From: Maribellus maritimus
Lineage (GTDB): Bacteria; Bacteroidota; Bacteroidia; Bacteroidales; Prolixibacteraceae
Direction: 5' to 3'
DNA length: 64,000 nt
Assembly (NCBI RefSeq): GCF_022267315.1
Contig: NZ_JAIKLE010000013.1
Location: 1-64,000, forward strand
Both the position numbers and the translations under genes were made by a program. The notes beneath the pieces are model-generated. The model saw only the letters and a list, made by a program, of their open reading frames with translations, had not been told where the DNA came from and did not search any database. Positions 33,542 through 41,566 of this stretch are shown here, in pieces (the stretch's first letter is position 1; each line of letters opens with the position of its first letter).

Positions 33542-33892
33542 TTATTCTCCAAATTTTTCATCAAGAATGCCGGTTACCTGCTGCATATTCTGTATGCTGC
33601 TGGTTGCATGAGCTACTTCACCATTTTTATAATACATGGTAAACGGCAACCCCATAAAACCACGACATTCAGGAGCGTTGCGAATTACAGCTGCTTCAGG
33701 ATTGTCAAATGCCATTACTGCAAATTTCACGTTTTCACGCTCGTCTTCCAGCTCTTCCATTACATCGTAAACCGGCAAACACATTGGCCCCATCCGACCA
33801 CAGCATACCATTACATTTTCATTTTCGTTGATAAAACTTTCCAATTCTGCTGCGGTTTCAAATTCATGTAAACCTGTTTGTAATAATTTCAT
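33542..33892 (-). CDS. Atypical thioredoxin-fold protein
   Basis: A 116-aa thioredoxin-like protein. The fold is suggested by the C-terminal cis-Pro segment FMGLPFTMYYKNGEV. In place of a normal CxxC it has VCCGRMGPMCLP, with cysteines at 30, 31 and 38. GPMC aligns with GPC of the canonical motif, so the resolving cysteine may be kept and the first one displaced. A further cysteine lies in NAPECRGF. Located between the NifX-like gene and trxB, it could be a dedicated TrxB substrate or a thiol/metal handler. Function is inference. Confidence 0.75.
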   Translation of the reverse strand: MKLLQTGLHEFETAAELESFINENENVMVCCGRMGPMCLPVYDVMEELEDERENVKFAVMAFDNPEAAVIRNAPECRGFMGLPFTMYYKNGEVAHATSSIQNMQQVTGILDEKFGE

Positions 33893-33911
33893 GATTTTAA
33901 ATCTTTAATAA

Positions 33912-34265
33912 TTAATATTCTGTTTGTGTTATTTCTGCTATAATTCTTTTGTCCGATTCTAATCTTCCCTCCAAATATTTGTCGATTAAGTGCTTTGGAT
34001 TTCCCAACGGAACGCCGACAAACAAATTCACTTTGCGGGAAGCAAACAGCGATATAATTTTCCGATTCACCCGAAAAGTGATAACATCGGTAACGCCTTT
34101 TTCTTTCAGCCAGCCGGGTAATTCCATAATGTCGGTTTCAGTAGGAATTTCCAAAACATAACTCCTTAAAACCTTCTTTTCAATCTCGAAAACTTTGTAG
34201 TGGTTACACGTCCCGAAAAATTCGCTTAACTGATCATTTGTTACCGGTATGGCTACTTTTTTCAT
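33912..34265 (-). CDS. NifX/NifB-type dinitrogenase-cofactor-binding-like protein
   Basis: A 117-aa protein of the PF02579 fold used by NifX, NafY and the NifB C-terminus. The start VAIPVTNDQLSEFFGTCNHY (Lys-Lys before it) is typical, as is the C-terminal strand and helix (VGVPLGNPKHLIDKYLEG). No nitrogenase genes are seen here. Stand-alone members bind metal clusters or act in redox operons of anaerobes. It is first in the five-gene redox unit, with a TAACTTTG promoter element 20 bases upstream. Confidence 0.8.
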   Translation of the reverse strand: MKKVAIPVTNDQLSEFFGTCNHYKVFEIEKKVLRSYVLEIPTETDIMELPGWLKEKGVTDVITFRVNRKIISLFASRKVNLFVGVPLGNPKHLIDKYLEGRLESDKRIIAEITQTEY

Positions 34266-34284
34266 TTGTTTAATTTTTCTGATA

Positions 34285-34292
34285 CAAAGTTA
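34285..34292 (-). promoter_or_regulatory. -7 promoter element of the redox operon (TAACTTTG)
   Basis: Minus-strand TAACTTTG, an exact TAnnTTTG match, 20 bases before the ATG of the first gene of the operon. Confidence 0.6.
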
Positions 34293-34477
34293 ACTGGGCT
34301 CCAAATGAAAAACGATAAAAACACGGTGGAAGAAAACGGGTTAAAAACTGAAATTTTATGGTTTTTTTCCTACGAAACGAAAGTTCTCAGAATAAATAAT
34401 CTGAAAAACAAAGCAATACATCACTCAAAAATTGTCCATTAATCAGCGAAAATCATCCATTTCTCCATATACGAGGT

Positions 34478-34493
34478 TTGCAAATCTTTGCAA
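34478..34493. promoter_or_regulatory. Palindrome TTGCAAA-tc-TTTGCAA upstream of the AhpD-like gene
   Basis: A perfect 7+2+7 inverted repeat, 35 bases before the AhpD-like start codon, in a position suited to an operator. The cognate regulator is unknown; the AraC gene is the closest same-strand candidate. Confidence 0.45.
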
Positions 34494-34527
34494 TGTCAAT
34501 TTTGACCAGAATTTAAAAATGTAAAAA

Positions 34528-35082
34528 ATGCAAAGAATTGAAGCACTAAATCCGACAACAACAACAGGAAAATCAAAAGAATTATTTGAAGGAATTGAAG
34601 CCAGGCTGGGGATGGTTCCGAACATGATGCGAACCATGGGAAATTCTCCCGCAGTGTTAGGCGCTTACTTAAATTTTAGTGAGCAACTTGGAAAAAGTAC
34701 AATCGGTTCCCGATTGGGTGAACTGATTGCCATTTCGGTAGCAAACGCAAATGGTTGTGAGTATTGTAATGCAGCTCATTCGTTTATCGGTGAAAAACTG
34801 GTAGGGATCGACAAAAAAACACTTGAATTGGCAAAAGAAGGAAAATCAGCAGATCCAAAAACCGAAGCTGCACTTCGTTTTTCAAGAAAATTAGTGGCTG
34901 CCAAAGGCCGTGTTAGCAACGATGATATTAACGAAGTTAAAAATGCAGGATATTCCGACGCCGCAGTAACAGAAATTATTGCCCACACCGCTTTGAACAT
35001 TTTCACAAACTATTTTAATAACGCAATTGAAGTGGAAGTAGACTTTCCAAAATCGTCGTTAGTTGAAACTGCGGCAGCTTAA
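34528..35082 (+). CDS. Carboxymuconolactone decarboxylase/AhpD-like protein
   Basis: A 184-aa helical AhpD-like protein. The redox motif CEYCNAAHSFIG (CxxC plus histidine three residues on) is that of alkylhydroperoxidase AhpD-fold enzymes, which use the pair to reduce peroxides or peroxiredoxins. The N-terminal FEGIEARLGMVPNMMRTMGN is also typical. Gene context (redox operon next door, regulators downstream) fits peroxide defence. A strong hairpin follows, so it is likely monocistronic. Confidence 0.92.
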   Translation: MQRIEALNPTTTTGKSKELFEGIEARLGMVPNMMRTMGNSPAVLGAYLNFSEQLGKSTIGSRLGELIAISVANANGCEYCNAAHSFIGEKLVGIDKKTLELAKEGKSADPKTEAALRFSRKLVAAKGRVSNDDINEVKNAGYSDAAVTEIIAHTALNIFTNYFNNAIEVEVDFPKSSLVETAAA

Positions 35083-35090
35083 ATAAAATC

Positions 35091-35120
35091 AGAGAAAGGC
35101 AAATAGAACTGCCTTTCTCT
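35091..35120 (+). terminator. Hairpin terminator after the AhpD-like gene
   Basis: AGAGAAAGGCA pairs perfectly with TGCCTTTCTCT (11 bp) across an 8-base loop, 8 bases after the stop codon. The trailing T run is short (TCATTT). Confidence 0.6.
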
Positions 35121-35206
35121 TCATTTACTCAATCTAATATCAAAATTATGAAAACAAACGTCCATTACCCCTATTTAATGAAGAAACAACTCTTCTAAAA
35201 GCTCAA

Positions 35207-35359
35207 ATGGATGAAAATGACCAGGAATCAAAAAAAAACAGAAAATGGTTCAGGGCGTATGGAAACAAAATGTGGGCGTTTAATGAACACGAATTAATGA
35301 GAAAACGTTATGCCAGTATCGCTGATTTCGAAATAAACAAAATCAACAGACACCAGTAA
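35207..35359 (+). CDS. Small hypothetical protein, possibly frameshifted at its start
   Basis: A 50-aa ORF (MDENDQESKKNRKWFRAYGN, then KMWAFNEHELMRKRYASIAD). It is basic, helical and plausible as a protein. In-frame codons continue upstream as RPLPLFNEETTLLKAQ without a start, while an ATG at 35148 lies in a frame that would join this one if one base were missing near 35158. The original gene may have been about 70 aa. It precedes the AraC gene by 9 bases. Confidence 0.4.
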   Translation: MDENDQESKKNRKWFRAYGNKMWAFNEHELMRKRYASIADFEINKINRHQ

Positions 35360-35368
35360 TCTAAAAAA

Positions 35369-36256
35369 ATGATACAAAAAAGTAACCACACGCTTATTAA
35401 CCACCAAACCGGGAACCTTGCTTTTAAACTTTATTCTGTTGACGGTACTAACCCGTTCGACCATATTCAACGTTTAAATTATTATTCGCTGATATGGATA
35501 CATCAGGGAGAAGGAACATTACAAGCCGACTTCAGCGAATACAACATTAAGGAAGGTTTATTGCTTGCTTTTTCTCCTTACCAACCGTTTTTGTTGTCGG
35601 CAGAAAAAGAGATAACAGCCACAGTTATTCATTTTCATTCCGATTTTTTCTGCATTCACAAACACCATAAAGAAATTGCCTGTCATGGTGTTTTATTTAA
35701 TAATATTTATGATCCTCCTTTTGTAAAAATTCAGGAAGAAACAAAAAATAAACTGCAAATTCTGGTTAGCCAAATAAAAGAAGAATTACAACAAACTGAA
35801 CTGGCACAGTACGAGTCGCTTGTTTCTTATTTAAAAATTTTTCTTATCACAGCCTCTCGGCATAAAGCTGCACAGTACCCGGATTTAATTAAAAATGAAA
35901 ACATACAAACAAATGAACCTTTTGTGTTACAAAGCCTGAAAAACAGTATTGAAGAATACTATAAAACCAAACATAGCCCCAGCGACTACGCGGAAATACT
36001 AACCATAAGCCCGAAAGCCCTGGCTAAAATCACAAAAAAGCATTTTAATAAAACATTAACCGAAATCATTTCCGACAGAATAATTATTGAAGCAAAAAGG
36101 GAATTGTATCTAACCAATAAAACGGTTAAAGAAATTGCCTTCGAATTAGGGTATGACGACGAATACTATTTTAGCCGTTTTTTTAAAAAAAATGCAACTG
36201 TTTCACCACAAACATACAGAGAAACAGTCGGCTTTAACAAGTCAGCTCTAGTTTAA
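35369..36256 (+). CDS. AraC family transcriptional regulator
   Basis: A 295-aa regulator with an N-terminal cupin-like sensing domain (residues ~30-150, LIWIHQGEGTLQADFSE) and a C-terminal double helix-turn-helix (residues ~190-290). The HTH part contains ILTISPKALAKITKKHFNKT and VKEIAFELGYDDEYYFSRFF, the AraC signature. Ligand and targets are unknown. The palindrome before the AhpD-like gene is the nearest unexplained operator. Confidence 0.93.
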   Translation: MIQKSNHTLINHQTGNLAFKLYSVDGTNPFDHIQRLNYYSLIWIHQGEGTLQADFSEYNIKEGLLLAFSPYQPFLLSAEKEITATVIHFHSDFFCIHKHHKEIACHGVLFNNIYDPPFVKIQEETKNKLQILVSQIKEELQQTELAQYESLVSYLKIFLITASRHKAAQYPDLIKNENIQTNEPFVLQSLKNSIEEYYKTKHSPSDYAEILTISPKALAKITKKHFNKTLTEIISDRIIIEAKRELYLTNKTVKEIAFELGYDDEYYFSRFFKKNATVSPQTYRETVGFNKSALV

Positions 36257-36293
36257 AAAAAGGGCATTTATACCAATATATTAAAGGTTTTCA

Positions 36294-36301
36294 TAATTTT
36301 G
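36294..36301 (+). promoter_or_regulatory. -7 promoter element (TAATTTTG)
   Basis: An exact TAnnTTTG match 25 bases before the Crp/Fnr start codon at 36326. Confidence 0.55.
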
Positions 36302-36325
36302 CACTAGGTAAACAAAACCGGAATT

Positions 36326-37000
36326 ATGGAGGACTCTGAAAATATAACCACACCGAATCCGATTAAAGAAATGGATTTGGTTCAAAGCAGGGTTTTGAAC
36401 GAAAACAAAACCCGGGTTTCTTATCTGAAAGGTGAAAATATTTTTAAACAAGGTGCCTTTGCGCCTTATGTAATTTATGTTGTTGAAGGGCTGGTTAAAG
36501 TCTACCTGCAAACCGGCGTTGAAAAGCAGATTAACATTAGCCTTGCCAAAGCCGGCGACTTTCTCGCTTTTTCTTCCATTTTTGGTGAAAACATCCATAC
36601 CTATTCAACACAGGCCCTAACCGACTGCGAGATATGTATGATTGAAAAAGAGACATTGAAAGATTTACTGTTAGAAAACCCGAAATTTGCGCTTGAAATA
36701 ACATCAAAGAACTATCGAAACGAAAGGCATCTTTTTGAAATAATAAAAAATGTTTCCTATAAACAAATGCGCGGAAAACTGGCTTCCTCCCTACTCTATC
36801 TTTCACAAGAAGAATTTTTAAAAGAAAATGTTTTTAAATTTCTTACCCGGCAGGAAATTGCCGATTTTGCTTCTATTTCTACCGAAAGCGCCATCAAATT
36901 TTTAAAGGAATTTGAAAAAGAAAAAATCATACAACTAAAAGGTAAAGATATTTCGATTCTTAATCAGGAAAAGCTGGAATCGATAAGTAAAAACGGATGA
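36326..37000 (+). CDS. Crp/Fnr family transcriptional regulator
   Basis: A 224-aa Crp/Fnr protein with the full-length Crp_2 helix-turn-helix. The cNBD covers residues ~30-125 (FAPYVIYVVEGLVKVYLQTG). The DNA-binding domain is at ~160-215 (LTRQEIADFASISTESAIKF). Two cysteines (TDCEICMIEK) are not arranged as an FNR cluster. It is the third Crp/Fnr paralogue in the window and the longest. arfB starts 1 base after its stop, so the two are probably co-transcribed. Confidence 0.93.
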   Translation: MEDSENITTPNPIKEMDLVQSRVLNENKTRVSYLKGENIFKQGAFAPYVIYVVEGLVKVYLQTGVEKQINISLAKAGDFLAFSSIFGENIHTYSTQALTDCEICMIEKETLKDLLLENPKFALEITSKNYRNERHLFEIIKNVSYKQMRGKLASSLLYLSQEEFLKENVFKFLTRQEIADFASISTESAIKFLKEFEKEKIIQLKGKDISILNQEKLESISKNG

Positions 37001-37001
37001 T

Positions 37002-37418
37002 ATGATTTTTTCGGAAGAAATAATAAAACGCCTCGAAAATGAATGCACTTATTCAGCCACGCGGAGTAGCGGCCCCGGCGGACAAAATGTAAACAAAGTA
37101 AATACCCGGGTTGAACTTCGTTTCCCGGTAAATGAATCTTCTGTATTTTCAGAGAAAGAAAAAGACCTCATCCGCCAAAAACTGGGCAACCGGATAAACT
37201 CGGAAAGCGAATTGTTACTTTTCTCAGAGTCGGAGCGTTCACAACTGGCCAACAGGAAAAAGGTATTCGAACGCTTTATCTTACTGGTAAAAAATGCTTT
37301 AACTCCAAAAAAGAAAAGAATAAAAACCAGTCCAACTGCAGGGTCGAAACAAAAACGGCTTGAAAAGAAAAAAATAAATGCACAAAAAAAACAGCTCAGA
37401 AAACCACCGGAAATATAA
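37002..37418 (+). CDS. arfB: Alternative ribosome-rescue factor ArfB (ICT1-like)
   Basis: A 138-aa peptidyl-tRNA hydrolase of the ArfB/YaeJ/ICT1 type. The catalytic GGQ is at residues 26-28 in SSGPGGQNVNKVNTRVELRF. The basic C-terminal tail (KKKRIKTSPTAGSKQKRLEK) enters the empty mRNA channel of stalled ribosomes. Length and layout match family members. It releases stalled peptides on non-stop mRNAs, here coupled to a Crp/Fnr gene. Confidence 0.95.
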   Translation: MIFSEEIIKRLENECTYSATRSSGPGGQNVNKVNTRVELRFPVNESSVFSEKEKDLIRQKLGNRINSESELLLFSESERSQLANRKKVFERFILLVKNALTPKKKRIKTSPTAGSKQKRLEKKKINAQKKQLRKPPEI

Positions 37419-37491
37419 ATATTGCTCCATTTTTTTATTTATTACCCGGAATTTGGTTTCTTTACGACGTTAAACGGGGCAGTTACTATTT

Positions 37492-38013
37492 ATGAGTTAT
37501 TTTTTTAACAAAGTTAGAGATCTGATAATCCGGATTATCGATTGGTTTTATTTCCCTTTTTTTAAATTTATCCCCATCGAAATTTTCAGGTATGCAGCTA
37601 CGGGTGGAGCAAACACCTTGTTTGATATCTTCCTGTATTTTGTTTTTTATCATTTTGTTTTACAAATGCAAATTGTCGATCTGGGATTTGTTGCCATTAG
37701 TCCGCACATTGCAGCATTTTTAATGGTTTTCCCCATAACTTTTACTACCGGGTTTTTATTGGCAAAATATATAACTTTCACAGCCTCTGAATTACGTGGT
37801 CGTATTCAGCTTTTTAGATATGGTGTTTCAGTAGCCGGATCTGTTTTATTAAATTATATTTTTCTGAAACTATTTGTGGAAGTGGCCGGAATGTATGCAA
37901 CTTTAGCTAAAGGAGTAACCACTTTTATTGTAGTTGTGTACAGCTACATTATCCAACGCTACTTTTCTTTTAAAACCAACAAAATTCTGGCTGCTGAAAA
38001 TGTACCCGATTGA
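37492..38013 (+). CDS. GtrA family membrane protein
   Basis: A 173-aa inner-membrane protein with four predicted helices. The GtrA-like opening is FRYAATGGANTLFDIFLYF and the C-terminal helix ends QRYFSFK. GtrA proteins are implicated in moving undecaprenyl-linked sugars across the membrane. No glycosyltransferase partner is adjacent, so its role here is unassigned. Confidence 0.9.
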   Translation: MSYFFNKVRDLIIRIIDWFYFPFFKFIPIEIFRYAATGGANTLFDIFLYFVFYHFVLQMQIVDLGFVAISPHIAAFLMVFPITFTTGFLLAKYITFTASELRGRIQLFRYGVSVAGSVLLNYIFLKLFVEVAGMYATLAKGVTTFIVVVYSYIIQRYFSFKTNKILAAENVPD

Positions 38014-38089
38014 CATTTTTACTATTTTTAATCTGAACATTTTTAGGTTTAATTTATTTACATAATCAATAAATACAGCAGTAAAATAA

Positions 38090-38908
38090 ATGAATGAAGT
38101 GAGACAAAAATATTATCCAACAATTCTGCAATCCATTCATTTACTTATCCTCTACATGTTTATTCAAACCATTGTAGATTTTCCGCTTGCTCTAGTCGAT
38201 TATTACAAGGACACGGAATACCTCTACAATCCGGTAAAAAAGATTGTACTTGGCGTTGGCTCTACACTTTTTATACTGATTTACGGTTTTAAAAAGTCCA
38301 AAGCACCTTTCCTGAAAGTATTTCCGCTAAAAATGTTTAACCCGCTGATTCTTATTCCTATTGCTACTTTTTTCTGGGGAATACAAAATCTCCTGAATGA
38401 CGTGAATGCATGGGTAGAAAAAATGATTCCTGCACCCGTGTGGTTTTGGGAAATGTTCAGTAAAATTTTCGACAGTGATTTTGGCTGGTGGGGAGCGTTC
38501 ATAAAGGTAGCTGTGGTGGCCCCTGTGGTAGAAGAACTTATCTTTAGAGGAATAATTTTACAGGGATTGCGACGCAATTACAATGCCTTTGTGGCTGTTT
38601 TTATGTCAGCGCTATTGTTTTCCTTATACCATTTAAATCCGTGGCAGATGCCCGCAACATTTATTTTAGGCCTTCTTTTGGGATGGATTATGATTCGGAC
38701 AAATAACATTGTCCTTTCAATTCTGGGCCATTCTATAAACAATTTACTGGTGCTGCTCACAATAACCTACTGGGAAAAAATAAGCGCCCACGCGATATAT
38801 TTGCTCGAAAAACAAGAATTTATGTATCTCAGCGGCCTTGTGGTTGCGCTTTCGGTGATTCTCATTTTCCTGCTCAGTATAAAATGGAGAAAAGATAACC
38901 GAAAATAA
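38090..38908 (+). CDS. CPBP family intramembrane glutamic endopeptidase
   Basis: A 272-aa, eight-helix-type membrane protein. The CPBP/Abi motifs are all present: EELIFRGIILQGLRR (EExxxR), FSLYHLNPWQ (FxxxH) and LGHSINN (HxxxN). The family cleaves within membranes or modifies membrane proteins. No bacteriocin genes are near to suggest an immunity role. DUF456 follows 73 bases later. Confidence 0.93.
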   Translation: MNEVRQKYYPTILQSIHLLILYMFIQTIVDFPLALVDYYKDTEYLYNPVKKIVLGVGSTLFILIYGFKKSKAPFLKVFPLKMFNPLILIPIATFFWGIQNLLNDVNAWVEKMIPAPVWFWEMFSKIFDSDFGWWGAFIKVAVVAPVVEELIFRGIILQGLRRNYNAFVAVFMSALLFSLYHLNPWQMPATFILGLLLGWIMIRTNNIVLSILGHSINNLLVLLTITYWEKISAHAIYLLEKQEFMYLSGLVVALSVILIFLLSIKWRKDNRK

Positions 38909-38981
38909 TCCGGTGTTTACCGAAATAAAAATGACAGTACAATTCAAAAAAATATTTTTACCGGAAATTTAATTTACAATT

Positions 38982-39467
38982 ATGGATTATGTTTTAATTG
39001 GGTTGGGAGTCATTTTGATAATCAGTGGAATTCTTGGTTGTGTACTCCCTATTATTCCCGGACCTCCTTTAAGCTATATCGGCCTACTCCTCCTTCATTT
39101 TACAGAAAGATACCAGTTTTCATCCCGTTTTCTGGTAATATGGGCCATTATAACTGCTGTCGTTTATGCACTCGACTATATTATCCCCGCCTGGGGAACA
39201 AAAAAATTTGGTGGAAGTAAACGCGGTGTTTGGGGCAGTATCATAGGGCTGGTTATTGGTTTGTTCTTTTTCCCGCCATTCGGAATTATTATCGGCCCGT
39301 TTGTTGGCGCAGTGGTTGGTGAGTTAACTGCTGGAAAAGACTCAGGTGCAGCGTTAAAATCCGGCTTCGGCTCTTTCCTTGGTTTTTTAGCGGGAACACT
39401 GCTAAAACTTATCACCTCCGGAATGATGACATGGTATTTTTTTCGAGAACTGGTGGTTTCGATCTAA
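38982..39467 (+). CDS. DUF456 family membrane protein
   Basis: A 161-aa protein with three or four transmembrane helices. It shows the family pattern of a Gly/Pro-rich first hairpin (GCVLPIIPGPPLSYIGLLLL) and two similar glycine-rich helical hairpins (GSIIGLVIGLFFFPPFG and FGSFLGFLAGTLLKLI). The function of the family is unknown. Its stop runs straight into a bidirectional terminator. Confidence 0.9.
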   Translation: MDYVLIGLGVILIISGILGCVLPIIPGPPLSYIGLLLLHFTERYQFSSRFLVIWAIITAVVYALDYIIPAWGTKKFGGSKRGVWGSIIGLVIGLFFFPPFGIIIGPFVGAVVGELTAGKDSGAALKSGFGSFLGFLAGTLLKLITSGMMTWYFFRELVVSI

Positions 39468-39506
39468 AAAAGGATTTCGCGAATCTACCTCCGGAAACCC
39501 TTTTTT
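39466..39506. terminator. Bidirectional terminator between DUF456 and the Usp gene
   Basis: AAAAAAGG (39466-39473) pairs with CCTTTTTT (39499-39506); after one mismatch TTTC pairs with GAAA. A/T tracts at both ends suit termination of both converging genes. Confidence 0.7.
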
Positions 39507-39531
39507 CATTACTGACCAAATAAACAACCAA

Positions 39532-40371
39532 CTATTTTTGATGATATATTAGTACCGGCGTATCAATATCGTTTAGTATTTCCTTGGTTGTGCTTCTGCC
39601 AAAAATTTCTTTAAAAAAATTCTTATTCTGTTTTAATAAAACAACCAAATCGGCATACGATTTTTGCGTAAATCTGCGGATGCCTTTTGCCGGGCTACCG
39701 GCTTTTTCCTGTTCTACCTTCATATCGTTCAAATCAATCTTTTTATTCACCACTTCCTGGAGCCCGTTCCTTTTAAGCTCAGCATCAAACTCTTTTGATT
39801 TTAGTGCATGAAATACAGTTACCGACGCAGTAAACTTTTTGGCCAGTCGCGCAATTCGTTTGAGTATTTTTACATCTTGTTTCTGATAATCGGAAGCATA
39901 AACTATGGATTTAATTTTGTGATACTCCTCATCAAGCGGGAAAGTATATACCGGCAAATCCAAATCGTCAATCATCTCAAAAACTACAACATCCATTCTG
40001 TTTTTTGTTGTGAAGGGCACAATTACCATTTCCACATCATCTCTTTCGTGAAGCATTTTTGCAACGACCGAAACAGAACCCGGTACAACAGTAAAATGAA
40101 CCGGATAATCATAATCTAACGAAACTTTTTTTACATGAAGTAATTTTTGCAAAATACGTGTCCGCTCTTTAACCAGTAAATCATTCTCACCCTCTGCAAC
40201 ATTACTTAGTGAATTGTATTTTGTAATGGTGGGATCCCAATTGACATTTTTAGATTCGGTTGCATGTAAAAATTCCAGTTCACGATTTAAATCGCGAGCT
40301 AACTTTATTGAATAGTCAGCTATTTTTTCTACATTTTCAAAAGAATAAATTATTGAGACTATTTTTTTCAT
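39532..40371 (-). CDS. Universal stress protein (tandem UspA-like)
   Basis: A 279-aa two-domain Usp-like protein. The start at ATG 40371 (MKKIVSIIYSFENVEKIADY) matches family length; an upstream ATG would add 30 unlikely residues. Domain 1 covers ~1-140 and domain 2 ~145-275 (IVYASDYQKQDVKILKRIAR). The C-terminus, YADLVVLLKQNKNFFKEIF followed by LNDIDTPVLIY, is closely mirrored by the second Usp gene at 61105. The ATP-binding G-2x-G-9x-G loop is not clear in either domain. Confidence 0.88.
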   Translation of the reverse strand: MKKIVSIIYSFENVEKIADYSIKLARDLNRELEFLHATESKNVNWDPTITKYNSLSNVAEGENDLLVKERTRILQKLLHVKKVSLDYDYPVHFTVVPGSVSVVAKMLHERDDVEMVIVPFTTKNRMDVVVFEMIDDLDLPVYTFPLDEEYHKIKSIVYASDYQKQDVKILKRIARLAKKFTASVTVFHALKSKEFDAELKRNGLQEVVNKKIDLNDMKVEQEKAGSPAKGIRRFTQKSYADLVVLLKQNKNFFKEIFGRSTTKEILNDIDTPVLIYHQK

Positions 40372-40630
40372 GGTTGTTTTATTAAATCGTTCTACTCTAT
40401 CTGTTTCAATTGCAAATTTCGTTCTATTACAGGTTGTAATCTTCAAATAAAAATCCAACAAAACACAACAAGCAGTTTTTCAATACTTTATAAACAAGTA
40501 TCCGCAAAATCGGGAAAATATAACCTTTTTAAGTAGTGTAGATTTCTTGTTGACCTGTGGATGTAATGCCACAAAATTATGAGCAAACGATTGTGTTTTT
40601 ATGTAAATAAGAATAGTGTGAGAAACAAAA
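40372..40630. other. Gene-free stretch upstream of the Usp gene
   Basis: About 260 bases of AT-rich sequence with no ORF I trust, bounded on the right by the hairpin at 40631-40658. It presumably holds the Usp promoter, but I see no TAnnTTTG element. Confidence 0.4.
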
Positions 40631-40658
40631 ATGGGAAGCTAAAATTTCAGCTTCCCAT
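40625..40658 (-). terminator. Intrinsic terminator after the OmpA-barrel-DUF1328 unit
   Basis: A perfect 10-bp stem ATGGGAAGCT/AGCTTCCCAT with an 8-base loop. On the minus strand it is followed by TTTTTG. It lies about 40 bases past the DUF1328 stop codon. Confidence 0.8.
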
Positions 40659-40699
40659 CAACCAAACTTATAAAATTTGATTATGAAAAATACCTTTTC

Positions 40700-40867
40700 C
40701 TATTTAAAACCGCGTATTCCACCTGCTATAACAGAGAGAAGCAGCAAAATAATAAATATGAAAAAAACGATTTTTGCTATACTTGCAGCGCCTGCTGCTA
40801 TTCCACCAAAACCAAATATGGCTGCAATAATTGCAATGATGAAAAAGATAATGGCTAAACGTAACAT
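40700..40867 (-). CDS. DUF1328 family small membrane protein
   Basis: A 55-aa, two-helix membrane protein read from ATG 40867 to TAG 40700. The sequence [20 protein letters not shown], then [17 protein letters not shown] and a final AGGIRGFK, is the DUF1328/YtjA pattern: two hydrophobic helices joined by a glycine/alanine turn. The family is stress-associated and of unknown mechanism. It lies 18 bases downstream of a barrel gene on the same strand. A plus-strand ORF over the same bases is a shadow. Confidence 0.9.
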   Translation of the reverse strand: MLRLAIIFFIIAIIAAIFGFGGIAAGAASIAKIVFFIFIILLLLSVIAGGIRGFK

Positions 40868-40885
40868 AACTATAAATTTTTCGGG

Positions 40886-41518
40886 TTAAAATTTCATTCC
40901 AACGTACACCTGGATTACCGAATTTTTCGCATCACCCAAAATATCATAAGAGGCATCATCATCTTTTGCCACCTGATTGAGCCCCAGGTTGTAATTAAAT
41001 CCTAAAATTAAAGGCTCAAGGTCAAAGCCAAGTCCGGCAGTCAATCCATAATCCAATGAGTGAAAGTGTTCCCGGTTAAGTTCGTCGTTTGATTCAATGT
41101 TCCAGAAGTCGAGAACTTCGGCATTGGTATCCACATTCGCATTTATAAGGTAACCCACATACGGACCAAATTGAAATTCAAAATCTTCAGAAAGATTAAA
41201 TACCAGTTTTACCGGCAAATCAATATAGTTGAGATTGAATTTTGTTTCTCCATCGGCAAATGCACTTTCGTCGTAATTTAATTTTATGCCCTTACCCGAA
41301 TACATAAGTTCGGGTTGAATGGCAAAACTCTCGCTCAACGGGATTTTTGTATATACACCGGCATGAAAGCCGGTTTTCAGATTTTTATCATTGTTCCCAT
41401 CGGTGGTTAAACTCGACAGATTAAGTCCTCCTTTAATCCCACTTTGCGATTCCTGAGCATATAATGCTGTACCACTTATCAAAATGATTGATAACGTAAT
41501 TATAACTATTTTTTTCAT
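40886..41518 (-). CDS. PorT-like outer-membrane beta-barrel protein
   Basis: A 210-aa exported barrel. The signal peptide covers residues 1-21 (ending LYAQ). The mature part starts SQSGIKGGLNLSSLTTDG and ends with a barrel-closing strand (VIQVYVGMKF). It is clearly a paralogue of the barrel at 18970-19686 (shared GGLN/GVN, FGPYVGYLINA and YNLGL motifs). Its normal signal peptide contrasts with that paralogue. It follows the OmpA gene by 48 bases on the minus strand. Confidence 0.9.
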   Translation of the reverse strand: MKKIVIITLSIILISGTALYAQESQSGIKGGLNLSSLTTDGNNDKNLKTGFHAGVYTKIPLSESFAIQPELMYSGKGIKLNYDESAFADGETKFNLNYIDLPVKLVFNLSEDFEFQFGPYVGYLINANVDTNAEVLDFWNIESNDELNREHFHSLDYGLTAGLGFDLEPLILGFNYNLGLNQVAKDDDASYDILGDAKNSVIQVYVGMKF

Positions 41519-41566
41519 ATTCTCTGTTGTTGTTTTAATGTGTTTGTTTTTACTTGAAATGTTCTT

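Noticed and set aside
40677-40889. 70-codon plus-strand ORF
   Set aside because: It is the antisense shadow of the DUF1328 gene, whose minus-strand product is a coherent two-helix protein.
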